A stretch of DNA of 64,000 bases from Fontibacillus phaseoli (GTDB lineage: Bacteria; Bacillota; Bacilli; Paenibacillales; Paenibacillaceae), in NCBI RefSeq assembly GCF_003337355.1, contig NZ_QPJW01000015.1:1-64000 (forward strand). Reading direction: 5' to 3'. Under the pieces are notes generated by a model. That model did not search any database and was not told the origin of the DNA. It saw only the letters and a list, made by a program, of their open reading frames with translations. Below, piece by piece: positions 44,181 through 52,599 of the stretch. The position numbers and the translations under genes are program-made. How positions within the stretch are numbered: position 1 is the stretch's first letter; the number at the start of each line of letters is the position of its first letter.

Positions 44181-44503
44181 ACGCCATTTCAAGAGACAGT
44201 TCAAGTTAAGAGGGACAACAAAAGTCAGGTCTCTCGATAATAACCTAAAGTTCATGCATCACGAAGTCCCACCGAGTTAAGGCAGCTTGCTGCCGGCCGC
44301 GATGCGGTTAGTCGGTGCGGATGTGTCCCGGCAATTACTTCCTCGTTCCTTGTTTCCGGGACCGAGGGTCGCCCAGACCCGGAGCATGAATGCGGTGTTT
44401 ATATGCTGCACCCGACTTCTTCGAGATACTTTCACACTGCTTTTCTGTTTCTATTTTTACCCTAGTAATGTATATTTCAGTTAAGTCATCTTTTAAACGT
44501 CAC

Positions 44504-44956
44504 TTATTTATTACCGAGTTGTTCCGCCAAACCGATTAGAAGTCCTTCATTTCCACGAATGTAACAGAGCCGATACGAGTCCTCGTACTGAACCACTTCG
44601 CCAACGAGCTGAGCACCATGCTTAGCGAGTCTGGATACCATTTCGTCAATGTCTTCAACGGTGAACATGACGCGTAGATAACCGAGGGCATTTACAGGTG
44701 CAGTTCGGTGATCTGATATAGTAGATGGATTGAGAAATCGCGAAAGTTCAAGTCGGCTGTGGCCATCTGGGGTAACCATCATAGCAATCTCTACACACTG
44801 TGAACCCAGCCCGGTTACGCGACCTGCCCATTCACCTTCGACAGTAGCTCTCCCTTCGAGCCTCAAGCCAATCTCCTCGAAGAAAGAGATTGCGTCATCA
44901 AGGGATTCTACAACGATGCCAACATTGTCCATTCTTAGTAATTTGTTTTTTGCCAT
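44504..44956 (-). CDS. VOC (glyoxalase/bleomycin-resistance) family protein
   Basis: A 150-residue protein made of two beta-alpha-beta-beta-beta modules: VGIVVESLDDAISFFEEIGL at the start, and ALGYLRVMFTVEDIDEMVSR near residue 90. The late YIRGNEGLLIGLAEQLG carries the conserved acidic residue. VOC proteins include glyoxalases, dioxygenases and antibiotic-binding resistance proteins; sequence alone does not choose. It sits among resistance-like genes, which makes the last two plausible. Confidence 0.85.
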   Translation of the reverse strand: MAKNKLLRMDNVGIVVESLDDAISFFEEIGLRLEGRATVEGEWAGRVTGLGSQCVEIAMMVTPDGHSRLELSRFLNPSTISDHRTAPVNALGYLRVMFTVEDIDEMVSRLAKHGAQLVGEVVQYEDSYRLCYIRGNEGLLIGLAEQLGNK

Positions 44957-45237
44957 AGTTTTATCCCCCTATGCGTACAAATTTATTACCTGATCATCTT
45001 CATATTTATTCTATCAAGAATTACCAATTCCCTCCAAACAATTAACATCTTGTACAGTTCATGATAACAAAGATAAGTCACAGTATAGTAAAATGTTGGT
45101 TTTCGGATATGTCATATTAACTTTTATTCTACGAAATCAATTCGTAATTACCGTAATAAGATCGTTTTACGTAATAAAATTACGTACTCTAAGATTGAAA
45201 TTAACTGGAATTACTGTATAGCACGATGTCTTCCGTA

Positions 45238-45294
45238 GACAGCGTATCATCTGCCGTCCGGATGCTCTAAAGGAAGACGCTGTCCTTTTATTTT
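45238..45294 (+). terminator. Plus-strand terminator facing the drrB gene
   Basis: GACAGCGT (45238-45245) and ACGCTGTC (45277-45284) are followed by CTTTTATTTT. It abuts the end of the DrrB gene and would also block plus-strand transcription into the operon. The 44957-45230 part is AT-rich with TTACGTAAT-type palindromes and no gene. Confidence 0.5.
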
Positions 45295-46060
45295 ACACCC
45301 GCTTTTTATACACCCGCATTGCAAAGAAATACGCGACAAGCATAATTCCAACGCACCACGCAAGCGCGACCCATATATCATTACCAACCGGCTGACCTGA
45401 CAGCAGCGCACGAATGGCTTCCACGATCGAGGTCACCGGCTGGTTGTCGGCAAAGGCGCGAACGACCGATGGCATCGACTCGGTCGGTACAAACGCCGAG
45501 CTGATAAAGGGAAGGAAGATCAGCGGATAGGAAAAGGCGCTTGCGCCTTCCACCGATTTTGCGGACAGTCCGGCAATCGCCGCGATCCAAGTCAATGCCA
45601 GCGTAAACAGCACGAGTATACCGGCTACGGCAAGCCAAGTCAGTACCCCCGCCGATGAGCGAAAGCCCATAATGAGCGCTACGAGAATAATGACGACTAC
45701 AGAAATAACGTTGGATACCACCGAAGTCAGCACGTGCCCCCACAGTACGGCGGAACGCGAAATCGGCATGGAGTGGAACCGCTCGATAATGCCCCGTTGC
45801 TTATCCAAAAACAGGCGGTAAGCCGTATAAGATATACCGCTTGCAATCGCAATCAGCAGGATACCGGGCAGCAGGTAGTTCACATAGTTATCCGTACCGG
45901 TTTGGATTGCGCCGCCAAACACATAGACGAACAGCAGCATCATCGCAATCGGAGTGAAGCAGACCGTAATGATGGTATCCATACTTCGCAAAATATGGCG
46001 CATGGAACGTCCAAGCATAACGCTCATATCGCTGAAAAAATGATTTTTTGCCGCTTCCAT
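45293..46060 (-). CDS. DrrB-like ABC-2 drug exporter permease
   Basis: A 255-residue membrane protein with six helices, matching daunorubicin-exporter permeases of the DrrB type: MDTIITVCFTPIAMMLLFVYVFGG, RFHSMPISRSAVLWGHVL and LPFISSAFVPTESMP are characteristic. It pairs with the ATPase gene immediately upstream. It is last in the PadR-led operon. The substrate is unknown; relatives export anthracyclines and other lipophilic drugs. Confidence 0.88.
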   Translation of the reverse strand: MEAAKNHFFSDMSVMLGRSMRHILRSMDTIITVCFTPIAMMLLFVYVFGGAIQTGTDNYVNYLLPGILLIAIASGISYTAYRLFLDKQRGIIERFHSMPISRSAVLWGHVLTSVVSNVISVVVIILVALIMGFRSSAGVLTWLAVAGILVLFTLALTWIAAIAGLSAKSVEGASAFSYPLIFLPFISSAFVPTESMPSVVRAFADNQPVTSIVEAIRALLSGQPVGNDIWVALAWCVGIMLVAYFFAMRVYKKRV

Positions 46061-46822
46061 TTAAATAGCCTCCTTTTTGCCGATGATTGCGAGGAAAATT
46101 TCCTCCAATGTCGGTTGTTTTTCCACATATTCCACTTCGGCGGGCGGGAACAGCTCCTTTAGCTCTGCGAGTGTGCCACTGGCGATAATCCTGCCCTCGT
46201 GCAGGATGGCAATTCGATCGGCAAGTTGTTCAGCCTCATCCAAATACTGGGTGGTCAGAAATACCGTCGTACCACCGTCAGCAAGCTCCTTAACAATCTT
46301 CCAAGCCTCAATGCGTGCCTCGGGGTCAAGCCCGGTGGTTGGCTCATCGAGGAAAATAAGCTCTGGTTTTCCTATAAGGCTCATGGCGATGTCAAGCCTG
46401 CGGCGCATACCACCCGAATAAGAAGAGGCCTTACGGTCGGCAGCGTCAGTTAAGCCGAAGCGTTTCAGCAAATCGTGCGCAACTTGACGCGGATGATTGA
46501 GATGCCGCAGCTTGGCAATCATGATCAGATTTTCCCGCCCGGTCAAAACCTCATCCACCGCTGCAAATTGCCCGGTTAGGCTAATGGACTGCCGGACGCG
46601 GTCTGGCTTTGACGCAACATCGAATCCGTTTACGATGGCGGTTCCGCTATCTGGTTTGAGCAGCGTGGTGAGGATTTTGACAACCGTCGTCTTGCCCGCC
46701 CCATTGGAGCCGAGTAACGCGAAAACACTCCCCTTTTCTACCTCGAAATCGACGCCCTTCAGCACTTGAAGCTGTTTGTAAGATTTTTGCAATCCATTTA
46801 CTTGAATTGATTTGTTTGGCAT
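46061..46822 (-). CDS. DrrA-like ABC exporter ATPase
   Basis: A 253-residue ATPase. Walker A is GSNGAGKT (38-45), the signature is SYSGGMRRRLDIA, Walker B is LIFLDEPTTGLD, and the C-terminal tail has EKQPTLEEIFLAIIG. These features and its position with a DrrB-type permease fit a DrrA subunit. The stop of this gene and the start of the permease gene are adjacent. Confidence 0.92.
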   Translation of the reverse strand: MPNKSIQVNGLQKSYKQLQVLKGVDFEVEKGSVFALLGSNGAGKTTVVKILTTLLKPDSGTAIVNGFDVASKPDRVRQSISLTGQFAAVDEVLTGRENLIMIAKLRHLNHPRQVAHDLLKRFGLTDAADRKASSYSGGMRRRLDIAMSLIGKPELIFLDEPTTGLDPEARIEAWKIVKELADGGTTVFLTTQYLDEAEQLADRIAILHEGRIIASGTLAELKELFPPAEVEYVEKQPTLEEIFLAIIGKKEAI

Positions 46823-46834
46823 GTTTTCCCCTCC

Positions 46835-47698
46835 TTAAATAACCGTAACCTTGGTCAAATCGGCACCCATGCCTTTAAGGGAAGCATAGGTCAACTTATC
46901 CATCATCGCGCCGTCGAAGCAGACGGTTTTGATGACGCGGTAATACTTCTTAGTTAAGGACGACACAGGGAAAGACACATTTTTAAGTGTCGCGCCCTTA
47001 AACGTAACTTCGTTCAATGCCGACTTGCCAAACTTGACGCCGATAAAGGTTTGCCCGTCAAAACATAGCCCTCCCAGATTGGAAGAATTGAACTCCACGC
47101 CGTCAAAGATACAGTTTTCGAAGATTGTTTTACTGAGGTCGGTCGTGTTCAGCTTGACGTCGGTCATTTTTACACCTATGAATTTTGCACCGTCTAGCAT
47201 CGACGAACTGAAGTTGGTGCGTACAAGGATCGTCTTATTGAAGCTTGCATTCCTCAGGTCAAGGGCGGACAGACTGCAGTCCGTCAGATTCGCGCCGTCA
47301 AAATTGGCTTCGCGCACATCGCTGCCCTTAAACGAACTGCCGGTCAAATCTGCCCCCGCAAAGTCGGATCCGTGAAGCGCGCTGCCTTTAAACTGTCCTT
47401 TACGCGCGGTAACACCTGCAAAGTCGCTATCCGGCAAGTTGCTTCCGCTAAAGTTTGTAACCACCTGCCGCTCCAGCGTGCGGGAGAGGTTAGCGACCTC
47501 CTGTACCGTTTGCTCAATGTCCCCGATGCTGTCAATGGTCATCTCAAAAGCGGTTTCATCATCCTTGCCCTCGGCTTTGAGTTCACGGAACCGCTCCTGC
47601 AAATCGTAGAGCAGGTCGGCCTTTAATTCGGTGACGCTTTTTACCTCCTCGTACGGTGCGAAAACGCCGTTCAAATAGTTGGTCAATTTCTCATTCAT
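46835..47698 (-). CDS. Pentapeptide-repeat protein with N-terminal helical sensor-type domain
   Basis: A 287-residue soluble protein. The first 80 residues are helical (MNEKLTNYLNGVF, then LLYDLQERFRELKAEGKDDE and IDSIGDIEQTVQEV) and resemble the HAAS/DUF1700-type module that often accompanies PadR regulators. Residues about 82-250 are pentapeptide repeats of A(D/N)LxxxxF form, folding into a right-handed quadrilateral beta-helix such as that of Qnr and MfpA. It lies between padR and drrA with gaps of 14 and 12 nt. The function is inferred only; DNA mimicry or a sensing role is possible. Confidence 0.8.
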   Translation of the reverse strand: MNEKLTNYLNGVFAPYEEVKSVTELKADLLYDLQERFRELKAEGKDDETAFEMTIDSIGDIEQTVQEVANLSRTLERQVVTNFSGSNLPDSDFAGVTARKGQFKGSALHGSDFAGADLTGSSFKGSDVREANFDGANLTDCSLSALDLRNASFNKTILVRTNFSSSMLDGAKFIGVKMTDVKLNTTDLSKTIFENCIFDGVEFNSSNLGGLCFDGQTFIGVKFGKSALNEVTFKGATLKNVSFPVSSLTKKYYRVIKTVCFDGAMMDKLTYASLKGMGADLTKVTVI

Positions 47699-47712
47699 AA
47701 CCTCAACACTCC

Positions 47713-48042
47713 TTATAATAAATTCTCAAGCACGCGCTTTGCGTACTCCCAGTTGCTTTTGTTGCGGGCGTAAGCAGACTTTCCCTTTTCGGTAATCCTA
47801 AAATATTTACGTCGTCCGCCCTGAGTTTCATCGCCCCAATACCACTCGATATCACCATCCGCCTCAAGCCGCCGGACGCTGGAGTACATGGTGGCTTCCT
47901 TCAATTCGTACTCACCACCCGAGCGTTCGGCAATCAACTTCACAATCTCGTACCCGTAGCGGTCAGCCTCGGATAAGAGCCGTAAAATCATCGTATCGGT
48001 ATGTCCTCGCAGCAGGTCGGATGTAATTTTGTTCTCGCTCAT
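47713..48042 (-). CDS. PadR family transcriptional repressor
   Basis: A 109-residue repressor of the short PadR type. The winged helix includes TDTMILRLLSEADRYGYEI, ELKEATMYSSVRRLEADGDI, and GGRRKYFRITEKGKSAY. PadR proteins repress exporter genes until the drug binds. GGAGGTGAT lies ahead of the ATG. The gene leads the operon and probably controls itself through the palindrome over its own promoter. Confidence 0.92.
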   Translation of the reverse strand: MSENKITSDLLRGHTDTMILRLLSEADRYGYEIVKLIAERSGGEYELKEATMYSSVRRLEADGDIEWYWGDETQGGRRKYFRITEKGKSAYARNKSNWEYAKRVLENLL

Positions 48043-48062
48043 GTAATCACCTCCGTATTTGT

Positions 48063-48098
48063 ATAGTACGACATAGTACTGTGACTGTCAAGGTACTA
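48063..48098 (-). promoter_or_regulatory. PadR operon promoter with palindromic operator
   Basis: TTGACA (48086-48091, minus strand) and TACTAT (48063-48068) are 17 bp apart. The arms TAGTAC (48074-48079) and GTACTA (48093-48098) form an inverted repeat around the -35, and a further TAGTAC lies at the -10. Repressor bound here would block the promoter. Confidence 0.75.
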
Positions 48099-48225
48099 TT
48101 TTAGTTTTAATACTTTGTTTGAAAAACATGCTATATATTCATAGCGGGAAACCGCTTCGTGGAGAGTTCTCACCAGCCCCCCCTTCTAAGATTCTTCATC
48201 CTCTTTCAGGAACAACCGAAGCAGA

Positions 48226-48252
48226 CAAAAAAGCCGCCACAATGATGGCGGC
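48226..48252 (-). terminator. Minus-strand terminator without an obvious gene
   Basis: GCCGCCA (48233-48239) and TGGCGGC (48246-48252), followed on the minus strand by TTTTTT. No minus-strand gene lies directly upstream, so it could end transcripts that run antisense through the 48426 gene. The rest of the 48100-48425 gap shows a TATAAT-like site near 48356. Confidence 0.55.
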
Positions 48253-48425
48253 GTCAAACGATGATCTATAATTAAATCCGGAGACTAAATGAACAGCCCG
48301 GTTGTTGATTTAAATCTCTTGGCTACTACGTTACGTCATAGTACATAATTTCCTCTATAATAATGAAGAGGTGGAAGATATAAATATAAAATCATTACAC
48401 TTATTATAGAAAGGACAGTACCAAC

Positions 48426-48791
48426 ATGGAACACGTATCTAATGTAGATCAATTGGAATCCATAAAATCTTTACAATCTACAATCGGTAAACTCGAGAAT
48501 GCCTTGTCCAAGATGACTCGAAATGGCGCAAATACTACCCTGGTAAAGAAACGACTCAAAGCTGTTTACATCGGCTTAGCCATGCTGGAACATGGTTGGA
48601 ATCAAAGACCTCATCATTACACCCGGGAAGAATTAGCGGAAGCCCGCCATGTTATCACTGGTTTATCTCCATCCATTGAAAACAGCTATGCTAAGTCAAA
48701 GGCTGGAAGCCCTCAAAGAACGCTTCTGGAAAGAAGAATTAAAGCGTTGGAACTGGCAGTTCAAGCAATTGACGATCATTCCGCTAAATAA
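48426..48791 (+). CDS. Hypothetical helical protein
   Basis: A 121-residue protein of two helical hairpins: SLQSTIGKLENALSKMTRNG to KKRLKAVYIGLAML, and then a similar SYAKSKAGSPQRTLLERRIKALELAVQAID. The two halves look like an internal duplication. No family is recognised. AGAAAGGAC sits about 10 nt before the ATG. Confidence 0.6.
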   Translation: MEHVSNVDQLESIKSLQSTIGKLENALSKMTRNGANTTLVKKRLKAVYIGLAMLEHGWNQRPHHYTREELAEARHVITGLSPSIENSYAKSKAGSPQRTLLERRIKALELAVQAIDDHSAK

Positions 48792-48835
48792 CTCATACTG
48801 CAAACAGCCCCTCCGTACCGTCCCAGTCCATCCTT

Positions 48836-49531
48836 TTACGGTTGAAACCAAGCCTCCACCTTCTCGCTGGCCGCGGGAACATCGCTTCCTTTTTTCCAGA
48901 CCAGTACGCTATCCTCCGGCTTGCCGTAGTACAGGGCGCTGATCTCTTTGCCGTCGTATTTCTCACTATAGACATAGTTTTCATAATCCAAAGTGCTGTA
49001 ATAGCTGACCGCAATATCCACTTTCGCCTTGGATTTAATGAGGGGACGATACGGGACAACATAAAAATTGCCTTCTTCGTCCATTTCGAATTTAGCCCGG
49101 TTGGACTCGTATCCGTCGGTCAGCGCAATATGATACGCAATCTTGCCGTTCTCGAGCCGGCCTACGTCCGAGATCGCGATGACCTCGGAAGGAACGGGAA
49201 CGATGCTCCAGCGGAATAAGCCGATGTAACCCAGCAGCAATACGCCACACACCAATACGGAAATGGCCGCTCCCTTCAAAAAGGACTTCCATTTCGAACG
49301 GTTCCAAAACCGCGAAATCTCCTTGATCGTCTCCGCATCTTTGCGGTTCTCCTGCCTCTCATCCCGGGGGATCCGCAAGTCGGCCCGCATTTTATCGAGC
49401 TCTTCCCGTAGTGATTTGGAAGTCTCCAAATGCGCCTCAACCATGGTTATGGTTTCCTCGCTGCATACTTTGTCGATGTATAAAGGCAACAGATCTCTGA
49501 TGATGTTGTCATGGACTTTGCTCATGTTCAT
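48836..49531 (-). CDS. Membrane anti-sigma factor partner of the ECF sigma
   Basis: A 231-residue protein with a cytoplasmic anti-sigma-type start (IIRDLLPLYIDKVCSEET, then VEAHLETSKSLREEL), one membrane helix (GAAISVLVCGVLLLGYIGLF, residues about 88-107) and an extracellular domain of about 120 residues. Zinc anti-sigma domains normally have HxxxCxxC, but here the region reads HLETSKSL, so two ligands are missing. It overlaps the sigma gene by 4 bp, with GGAGGAAGG ahead. The signal for the pair is unknown. Confidence 0.82.
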   Translation of the reverse strand: MNMSKVHDNIIRDLLPLYIDKVCSEETITMVEAHLETSKSLREELDKMRADLRIPRDERQENRKDAETIKEISRFWNRSKWKSFLKGAAISVLVCGVLLLGYIGLFRWSIVPVPSEVIAISDVGRLENGKIAYHIALTDGYESNRAKFEMDEEGNFYVVPYRPLIKSKAKVDIAVSYYSTLDYENYVYSEKYDGKEISALYYGKPEDSVLVWKKGSDVPAASEKVEAWFQP

Positions 49532-50010
49532 CCTTCCTCCTTCAGCAGTTCCTGGATTTTTTGTTTCGCCCGATAAAAAGTCACCCTGGCCCAGCCCTCG
49601 CTTTTTTCAAACAACCCGCCGATCTGCGCAAAAGATAACTCACCGAACACTCTCAAGGTAAACACCTCCTTGTAAGGTTCCTTCAGCCTGTGCAGCGCCC
49701 GGTGGATTCTCATGGTCTCGTCTCTTTTCAGCAGCGCTTCTTCCGGGTTTCCCCCGCTCGCTACAGTCCCTTCATCTTCCGGCGCATAGCGTTTTTGCTT
49801 GTCGAGGTGGGTAAAGTAGGTGTTCTTGGCGATTTGGCAGAGCCAGACGCTGAGCTTGCAGTTGCCCTTAAAGCTGTCGATGCTTTTTAGCGCCTTGAAA
49901 AACGTCTCTTGGGTAACTTCTTCCGAAAGCGTCTCGTTCCGGCTTAAGGAATACACAAACTGGTAGACATCGCGAAAATATTGATCATAGATTTGTTCAA
50001 AGTCAGCCAC
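49528..50010 (-). CDS. ECF sigma factor
   Basis: A 160-residue extracytoplasmic-function sigma factor. Region 2 has YQFVYSLSRNETLSEEVTQE and region 4 has FTLRVFGELSFAQIGGLFEK and TFYRAKQKIQELL. It directs polymerase to envelope-stress genes. It is held inactive by the membrane protein encoded by the overlapping downstream gene. The start is GTG, with GAGGATGTGAAGG ahead. Confidence 0.9.
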   Translation of the reverse strand: MADFEQIYDQYFRDVYQFVYSLSRNETLSEEVTQETFFKALKSIDSFKGNCKLSVWLCQIAKNTYFTHLDKQKRYAPEDEGTVASGGNPEEALLKRDETMRIHRALHRLKEPYKEVFTLRVFGELSFAQIGGLFEKSEGWARVTFYRAKQKIQELLKEEG

Positions 50011-50030
50011 GCCTTCACATCCTCACGACT

Positions 50031-50060
50031 ATATGACCGGCCTAACCGGAATTCGTTACA
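50031..50060 (-). promoter_or_regulatory. Candidate autoregulated ECF promoter
   Basis: On the minus strand, TGTAAC (50055-50060) and GGTCATAT (50031-50038) lie 16 bp apart, 21 nt before the sigma start. TGTAAC with that spacing looks like an ECF -35 (AAC core), so the sigma factor may drive its own gene. Confidence 0.4.
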
Positions 50061-50081
50061 AAGGCTGCGGTAAATTCAAAA

Positions 50082-50104
50082 GGAGAGCTCAGTAACGGCT
50101 CTCC
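50082..50104 (-). terminator. Terminator after the zinc-ribbon gene
   Basis: GGAGAGC (50082-50088) and GCTCTCC (50098-50104), with TTTT following on the minus strand. It lies 33 nt after the stop of the 50137-51432 gene. Confidence 0.65.
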
Positions 50105-50136
50105 TCTTCGATTTGCCCAGCCTGGATTAGATTAAA

Positions 50137-51432
50137 TTAGCTTTGCTGATACACCGTGGCGGTCAACCTGTCCTCTTGGCAAAGAAACATATAATAAATG
50201 CCTTCCCCGTATTCTTCAAAGTCCTCCCAGTCCAGTTGCCCGATAAAGACCATGCTCTTGGCGCAGCAAGGACAAGCCGGATACTCCGCATCCTGAACCC
50301 AGCTTGGATGTCCCCCGATTTGGGAATTATGCTGCGATAACCCCCATTCTGTCGTATAAAATGCGGAATGCGGCTGAGATGATAGCGTCAGTAATGGGCC
50401 CGCCGCCAAATATTCCCCGTCATATTCCTCCGGACTGAGGTCTTGCAGATAGTCCGGAATCCGGTTAAATCGGCTCCAGCCCGGAACGCCGCTGGAATCG
50501 TACTCCATGTAAATCACGCCGTAACAGCCGCATCTCACGCAGGTTTGTATCTGAAGCCGCTCTTCGGCCAGTTCCAAATAAGACAGCGACGGATGAGCCG
50601 TATCCACATCCATCAGCGTGTCCAGTTTCCCGCCGCACCACGGACAGTTGCTGTCGGCCGGATTCAGGAAGCGGGCAACCCCCTCCATTTCTGAGTTGGA
50701 CGGTTGCTCCCTTTTTGCGATGGAATAGGCAAGGCTATGAATCAAATCCCGGCGCTCTCCTCCCGGCGTCAGTTCCCAGCCTGCTTCCCGGGCATACGTC
50801 TCCGGTGCGACATACAACCGCTCCGCCCACGACGGTTGGTTTTCCCGCCATTCCCGGAACCGTCTCAAAACCTGTTCGTCTCCGATCCAACTCAACGCCA
50901 GCAGCATGGAATTCCGATGATCATCATCCCAGTCCAACCGCTGCAGCAATCGGTCCCGGATTGGAGCAGCGGCATCTTTATACAACACTCCGGGATGTAA
51001 CATTCCGCACTCCATAAGCTTTGACAAGGCTGCGGCAATATTATGGTTTCTATAACAGACCAGTGAGGATAAGATATCCCGGCTCGTCTCCAGATCTCCT
51101 GCTGCCAAAAGCTGCAGCGCGTAATCCAGCATTTCTTCGGCTTCCTCCACCGATAATGCGGCATAAATCGTCTCTTTCTTTAACGGATATGGCACGTATT
51201 GAATGAGCGGATCATGCCGTCTGGGAGTATGTTTCAGTTTAAGAATCTCCACGGGGGCGGTTAAACCCTCATACAAATTTACCGTTTTCCGGTGTTCTTC
51301 AATATATGCCTGCCGCTTTCTCCGCTCTTGTTCTTGAACGCAGGGCATGCAGTACCCGCCTGTTTTGGCCGCTGTCGCAGGCAAAATCGTTGCCTTGCAG
51401 CCCTCGCTTTTACAGGGAAGACGTTCGGTCAT
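50137..51432 (-). CDS. Zinc-ribbon protein of unknown function
   Basis: A 431-residue cytoplasmic protein. The N-terminus has a Cys ribbon (CKSEGC and YCMPCVQEQERR); the middle is helical (HEAT-like: AEEMLDYALQLLAAGDLETS and further). A second Cys pair is NCPWCGG with CVRCGCYG, and a third is CPCCAKSM. The last 80 residues, with GGHPSWVQDAEYPACPCC and FIGQLD, recall DUF1963 proteins. The ATG at 51432 has AGGAGGAG about 6 nt ahead. The function is not known. Confidence 0.65.
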   Translation of the reverse strand: MTERLPCKSEGCKATILPATAAKTGGYCMPCVQEQERRKRQAYIEEHRKTVNLYEGLTAPVEILKLKHTPRRHDPLIQYVPYPLKKETIYAALSVEEAEEMLDYALQLLAAGDLETSRDILSSLVCYRNHNIAAALSKLMECGMLHPGVLYKDAAAPIRDRLLQRLDWDDDHRNSMLLALSWIGDEQVLRRFREWRENQPSWAERLYVAPETYAREAGWELTPGGERRDLIHSLAYSIAKREQPSNSEMEGVARFLNPADSNCPWCGGKLDTLMDVDTAHPSLSYLELAEERLQIQTCVRCGCYGVIYMEYDSSGVPGWSRFNRIPDYLQDLSPEEYDGEYLAAGPLLTLSSQPHSAFYTTEWGLSQHNSQIGGHPSWVQDAEYPACPCCAKSMVFIGQLDWEDFEEYGEGIYYMFLCQEDRLTATVYQQS

Positions 51433-51512
51433 GAATTTCTCCTCCTTCACTCACAGCCTATAGTAATAAAACTGATTCATCCCTGTCTAGCTCAGCTGCA
51501 AACCAAAAATAA

Positions 51513-51563
51513 GAACAAATGTTCTTGAAAAGTATTGACATTTCTTTCGATCAAATATATATT
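51513..51563 (+). promoter_or_regulatory. Promoter with LexA-like box upstream of a leader terminator
   Basis: TTGACA (51535-51540), 17 bp and TATATT (51558-51563) form a promoter. Its upstream GAACAAATGTTC (51513-51524) fits the core GAAC-N4-GTTC of Gram-positive LexA boxes, apart from A and T in place of flanking C and G. It could be an SOS site or a chance palindrome. Confidence 0.45.
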
Positions 51564-51591
51564 TATATCAAAATGAACGAAAAAGCGAGAG

Positions 51592-51640
51592 AAGCACCTC
51601 GCAGGACAGGCCGATCGGCCTTCTTGCAGGTGCTTTTTTG
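51592..51640 (+). terminator. Leader terminator before the coiled-coil gene
   Basis: AGCACCT and AGGTGCT close a long stem with inner AGGCCGATCGGCCT, and TTTTTT follows. It lies between the promoter at 51535 and the TTG start at 51669, so it may be an attenuator or end a short RNA of about 70 nt. Confidence 0.65.
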
Positions 51641-51668
51641 CGTTTTCGTCGCTGAGGAGTCGATATAG

Positions 51669-52463
51669 TTGTTAAATCAACATCGTGGTAAACTTTGCGC
51701 TTTGCGGGTCTTCATTTTTATGTTTATCCTGAGTTTCGTCTTTTGGATATCCGGCCCTACCTTGGTCCAAGCCTCAGATATCGGGTGGACTACCGCATTA
51801 GACGACATTGATCGGTTGTATGACAAGTTCTCGACCCTGAAAGCAGCCAATGCATTAGAAAAGCAACAGATCCAGTCCTTGAACAAAGAGAATAACGACA
51901 AGTTAAAAGAAATCAATAAAAACGTACGGCTTATTGATAAGGCTAAGCTGGATCAATTGAAATCAACATCGGATCAGGCCCAGCAGAAATACGGTCCGCT
52001 GCTCAAGGAATATACCGAACTTGGAAAAAAAGCGGCCGAAGCAAGGAAACGCAAGGACCAAAAATCAGCCCTACTCTATGATCTCAAACGGAACGCTATC
52101 AAAACCTCCGTTAATCATGCGCGCCAGGAGATTGCCGCCAAGAAGAAGACCTTAACCGCCGCAAGGAAACAGACTACGGCTAAAGCTAAAGTAGTGAAAG
52201 ATACTTTACTTGGCGTACAAAGCCTCAAGAAGCAAGTCACTGCAGAAAATCATTCTATCGCGGAGTTAAACAAAACTAGAACGGCGGCGGATAAACGCTA
52301 TAAAATAGCCGTTAAGCAAGGGAATGCCGTAGCGGCGGCTGCCGAACTCGGACTGATGGTTGATGCGCTTACGCAAATTCAGGCTTCCCAACAGAAAATC
52401 TATGCCTGGCAGCAAACTATCGCTAACACCCTGAAGCTTGCGGAATCTAGGCTTCCTGACTGA
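51669..52463 (+). CDS. Secreted coiled-coil protein
   Basis: A 264-residue protein with a signal peptide (VFIFMFILSFVFWISG, cleavage near LVQAS, about residue 36), then almost continuous helix rich in Lys, Ala and Gln, with AEARKRKDQKSALLYDLKRN and similar segments. It looks like an extracellular or cell-wall-associated coiled coil of unknown role. The start is TTG, with GAGGAG 9 nt ahead. It is preceded by an unusual leader (promoter, LexA-like box and terminator). Confidence 0.65.
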   Translation: MLNQHRGKLCALRVFIFMFILSFVFWISGPTLVQASDIGWTTALDDIDRLYDKFSTLKAANALEKQQIQSLNKENNDKLKEINKNVRLIDKAKLDQLKSTSDQAQQKYGPLLKEYTELGKKAAEARKRKDQKSALLYDLKRNAIKTSVNHARQEIAAKKKTLTAARKQTTAKAKVVKDTLLGVQSLKKQVTAENHSIAELNKTRTAADKRYKIAVKQGNAVAAAAELGLMVDALTQIQASQQKIYAWQQTIANTLKLAESRLPD

Positions 52464-52599
52464 AAGGTCCTATACATTAGATTCGGCATGCCTACATGTG
52501 TGTTCCATTCCAGAGGAAGAGCCCGCGATGAACGGAGGCTATTTGGGACAATACTTCAATTAATAAATCCTTCGTTCATCCGGCCCATGATCACTCACC

